Assembly (NCBI GenBank): GCA_026993805.1
Contig: JALWSA010000068.1
Coordinates: forward strand, 1-33,188
Origin: Thermotogaceae bacterium
GTDB lineage: Bacteria; Thermotogota; Thermotogae; Thermotogales; Thermotogaceae
Length of the DNA stretch: 33,188 nt
Reading direction: 5' to 3'
Shown one piece after another: positions 31,447 to 33,188 of the stretch (its first letter is position 1; every line of letters starts with the position of its first letter). The position numbers were made by a program, and so were the translations under genes. Under the pieces are notes generated by a model. It was given only the letters and a program-made list of their open reading frames with translations. It had not been told where the DNA came from and ran no database searches.

Positions 31447-31477
31447 ATCATATCACATAAAAGTCTCTGATACTCAA
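31447..31477 (-). promoter_or_regulatory. possible pelF promoter
   Basis: On the minus strand, TTGAGT (31472-31477) and TATGAT (31447-31452) are 19 bases apart, about 25 bases before the pelF start codon. The spacing is long, so this is tentative. The rest of the 31438-31681 intergenic region shows no gene. Confidence 0.4.
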
Positions 31478-31681
31478 CAAAAACGAAGCAAAAACAAGTC
31501 GATTTATTCACAGCCCTTTCCTGAAATTCCAAATTTTTCACACTCTCATATCCCTACTTTCCGGTCTACAACATTTCTACCAAATCCTGCTCCCTATAAA
31601 AGTATTTTCAAAGCATTTTCTAAGGAAAGCCGAGTATCATAAATGCGAGAAAACCTATATTGAAAAAGGAGGAGTCAGGCG

Positions 31682-32674
31682 ATGAAAAACCTCTTGGCTT
31701 TGGTCGTTTTATCCCTCGTTTTCGTTTCGGGATTTTCTTTGCCTCTTGACGATGCCTTAAACACCGCCGTATCGAGCGACACGAGCTATATGGCAGCAAA
31801 AATCGAACTCGAGATAGCAAAAATGGACTACGAAAAAAGCAAGCTCCAGGCTGATACCGAGAGAGACACGCTCCTCGCAGAGCTTTCCTATCAAAAAAGT
31901 CTTCAAAGCTACGAGCTCTCCCTGAAAAACACTTATAAAGAACTCTTAGAAACTATATTCGACCTCATCTCAGACAGAATTTCACTCGATATTGCAAAGC
32001 TTCAGTTAGAAAACGCAGAAGAAGCATACCAAGCCAACAAACGCCTTTTCGAAAAGAGCCTGATCTCCGAAAACGACCTTAAGAGCTCTGAGCTTGATCT
32101 GAAGCAAGCCAGTGCAGACCTTGCCGCAGTGCAGAATTCCCTGAAATTATCAGAAGAGATTTACAAAAGCTATTTCGATGTGGATATAAAAGACATAGAG
32201 ATATCGCTTCCAGAAAATCCTCTCAAAGGGTTATCTTTGGAAGATTACATGGCAAATCTCACATCTGTGAAAATAGCAGAGCTTAACCTGAAGATAGCGG
32301 ATTACGATCTGAAAAATCTCTCCTTAGACGCTTCAACATACGAGAAAAATCGAGCGCAGCTTTCGTACAAAAAAGCGAAGATGGACCACGAAAACACAAT
32401 AAACGAGGCGAAGAAGAACTTCGAAAACTCTATAAACTCCCTTAAGAAAACTCTGGAAAACCTGAAAATCCTAAAGGAGAGCATTGACCTTGAAGAAAAA
32501 ATCCTAAAAGATTTCGAAAAGAGATTCGAAAAAGGTCTGATATCCAGGCAGCAGCTTAACACCCAAAAGATAAAGCTCCTAAATAAAAAGCAAAATTATT
32601 ATTCTCTCCTTAAGACATATTACATATCCTTAATAAATCTTCTGATAGATGCCAAAAAACCCATCTCATTTTGA
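31682..32674 (+). CDS. TolC-family-like helical envelope protein lacking beta-barrel segments
   Basis: A 330-residue exported protein with a signal peptide (MKNLLALVVLSLVFVSG). It contains the twofold repeat of outer-membrane efflux proteins: LxLEIAKMDYEKSKL and AKLQLENAEEAYQANKRLFEKSLISENDL (to residue 132) in the first half, and AELNLKIADYDL with EEKILKDFEKRFEKGLISRQQLNTQ (270-295) in the second. The LISxxxL turns at 126-132 and 286-292 are typical of TolC helix hairpins. TolC has beta strands after each first helix; here the corresponding places (about 58-72 and 216-230) have only short helical linkers, making the protein about 100 residues shorter. It may be a periplasmic helical conduit or spacer rather than a barrel. 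GGAGGAG precedes the ATG. The next gene is also TolC-like. Confidence 0.8.
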   Translation: MKNLLALVVLSLVFVSGFSLPLDDALNTAVSSDTSYMAAKIELEIAKMDYEKSKLQADTERDTLLAELSYQKSLQSYELSLKNTYKELLETIFDLISDRISLDIAKLQLENAEEAYQANKRLFEKSLISENDLKSSELDLKQASADLAAVQNSLKLSEEIYKSYFDVDIKDIEISLPENPLKGLSLEDYMANLTSVKIAELNLKIADYDLKNLSLDASTYEKNRAQLSYKKAKMDHENTINEAKKNFENSINSLKKTLENLKILKESIDLEEKILKDFEKRFEKGLISRQQLNTQKIKLLNKKQNYYSLLKTYYISLINLLIDAKKPISF

Positions 32675-32688
32675 AGAGGTGGTAGCAG

Positions 32689-33188
32689 ATGCGAAAACTC
32701 CTTTTAATTCTGCTACTACTCCCAGCGATGCTTTTTGGAAACGTGTTTGATATCTACCAAAAACGTCTTGAAGACTCCTCTAATTACCTTCAAGCATTGC
32801 TGAATCTGGAGGAAAGCCAGCTGAATCTGAAGCTTTACGAAATTCCCTTCGTTCCGGAAATAGCCCTATCTCTGGGTCCCAACGGAATCGTCATCGACGA
32901 GGATGGGATCCACGACTTCAACTTCTCCATAACCGCGAATTTCATTCACCTCTACGGTTTCAGAGCAGGCCTGTCGTTTCCCTTTTCTGTGAGTCCAGAA
33001 AAACCGGAGATATCACCCGATCTGCCTCTTTTAACGATCTCTAAGGATATAAAAGAAAATTTCGAAACCGCAAAACTTCGCGCCCAAGCATCCTACTTTT
33101 CGGCTCTCTTTTCCCTGACTTCCACGAAAAACTCCATCTTCATAGAGCTGGTGCAGGATATATTCGATTGGCACCACTTGACTGCAAA
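32689..33188 (+). CDS. TolC-family-like outer-envelope protein, 3' end outside window
   Basis: The reading frame is open from an ATG at 32689 to the window edge (166 codons) and is preceded by GAGGTGG. It has a signal peptide (MRKLLLILLLLPAMLFG), then a helix EDSSNYLQALLNLEESQLNL, and then EIPFVPEIALSLGPNGIVI, IHDFNFSITANF and YGFRAGLSFPFSV, alternating strands like the first beta segment of TolC, followed by another helix (ENFETAKLRAQASYFSALFSL). So unlike its upstream neighbour, 14 bases away, it keeps barrel-forming strands. I take it as the barrel partner of a TolC-like pair; a porin-like function is possible. The C-terminal half is not visible. Confidence 0.65.
   Translation, partial: MRKLLLILLLLPAMLFGNVFDIYQKRLEDSSNYLQALLNLEESQLNLKLYEIPFVPEIALSLGPNGIVIDEDGIHDFNFSITANFIHLYGFRAGLSFPFSVSPEKPEISPDLPLLTISKDIKENFETAKLRAQASYFSALFSLTSTKNSIFIELVQDIFDWHHLTA

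Noticed and set aside
1-33188. CRISPR array, insertion sequence or prophage
   Set aside because: No regularly spaced repeats, transposase or integrase motifs, or terminal inverted repeats were seen on reading both strands.

Overview
This window looks like chromosome from a member of the Thermotogota (Thermotoga-like lineage). The signs are a ribosome recycling factor and lysine riboswitch that read very much like those I remember from Thermotoga maritima, arginine coded almost entirely by AGA/AGG, frequent TTG/GTG starts behind a GAGGTGAT-type Shine-Dalgarno, and TolC-like/toga-type envelope genes next to housekeeping genes. The assignment comes from recall of family sequences, not from a search. 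There are no insertion sequences, CRISPR arrays or prophage genes; this is a dense, operonic housekeeping chromosome with one accessory-looking block at the right end.

Layout. 1-7787 (+): the 3' part of polA, a YaaR/DUF327 protein, a YgeW-like carbamoyltransferase, a membrane diguanylate cyclase with an intact GGDEF and I-site, then frr-uppS-cdsA-tsaB and an MFS transporter, closed by a clear terminator. 7786-9519 (-): a stand-alone carboxyltransferase (OadA/PycB type without biotin domain) and a tRNA-Tyr/tRNA-Trp operon with its own promoter and terminator. 9705-14476 (+): glycerate kinase, then a lysine riboswitch with terminator that controls a polar amino-acid ABC transporter (binding protein, permease, ATPase, second paralogous binding protein). 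14478-15930 (-): a small acidic helical protein, AcpS with an unusual C-terminal extension, and a TrmN6-like methyltransferase. 16008-16658 (+): a Crp/Fnr-type regulator. 16653-19493 (-): tmcAL, a YjbQ-family protein, minE-like and minD. 19542-20375 (+): a DHH phosphoesterase. 20344-24414 (-): phoH, a 7TM-HD c-di-AMP phosphodiesterase-like gene and ybeY; rpsB with a structured leader and strong terminator; and a tRNA-Glu/Val/Phe operon with promoter and terminator.

The accessory block 24617-31437 is the most interesting part. It is a Pel-type exopolysaccharide locus: a DUF2194/PelA-like deacetylase, PelG, PelD and PelE run as one overlapping operon, and the glycosyltransferase PelF lies on the opposite strand, converging on pelE with overlapping 3' ends. 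No PelB or PelC homologue is seen. PelD keeps an RxxD motif compatible with c-di-GMP binding, so the diguanylate cyclase at 2231-3754 could feed it. PelG appears to start at a non-AUG codon (CTG). Downstream (31682 to the window edge) two TolC-family proteins lie in tandem; the first has the repeated helical hairpins of TolC but lacks the segments that form the beta-barrel, and the second, cut by the window edge, keeps them.

How the parts may work together: c-di-GMP made by the GGDEF protein could switch on Pel-like polymer synthesis (PelF polymerises, PelD/E/G export, the DUF2194 protein deacetylates), while the TolC-like pair could provide an envelope passage. The first link follows known Pel biology; the second is inference only.
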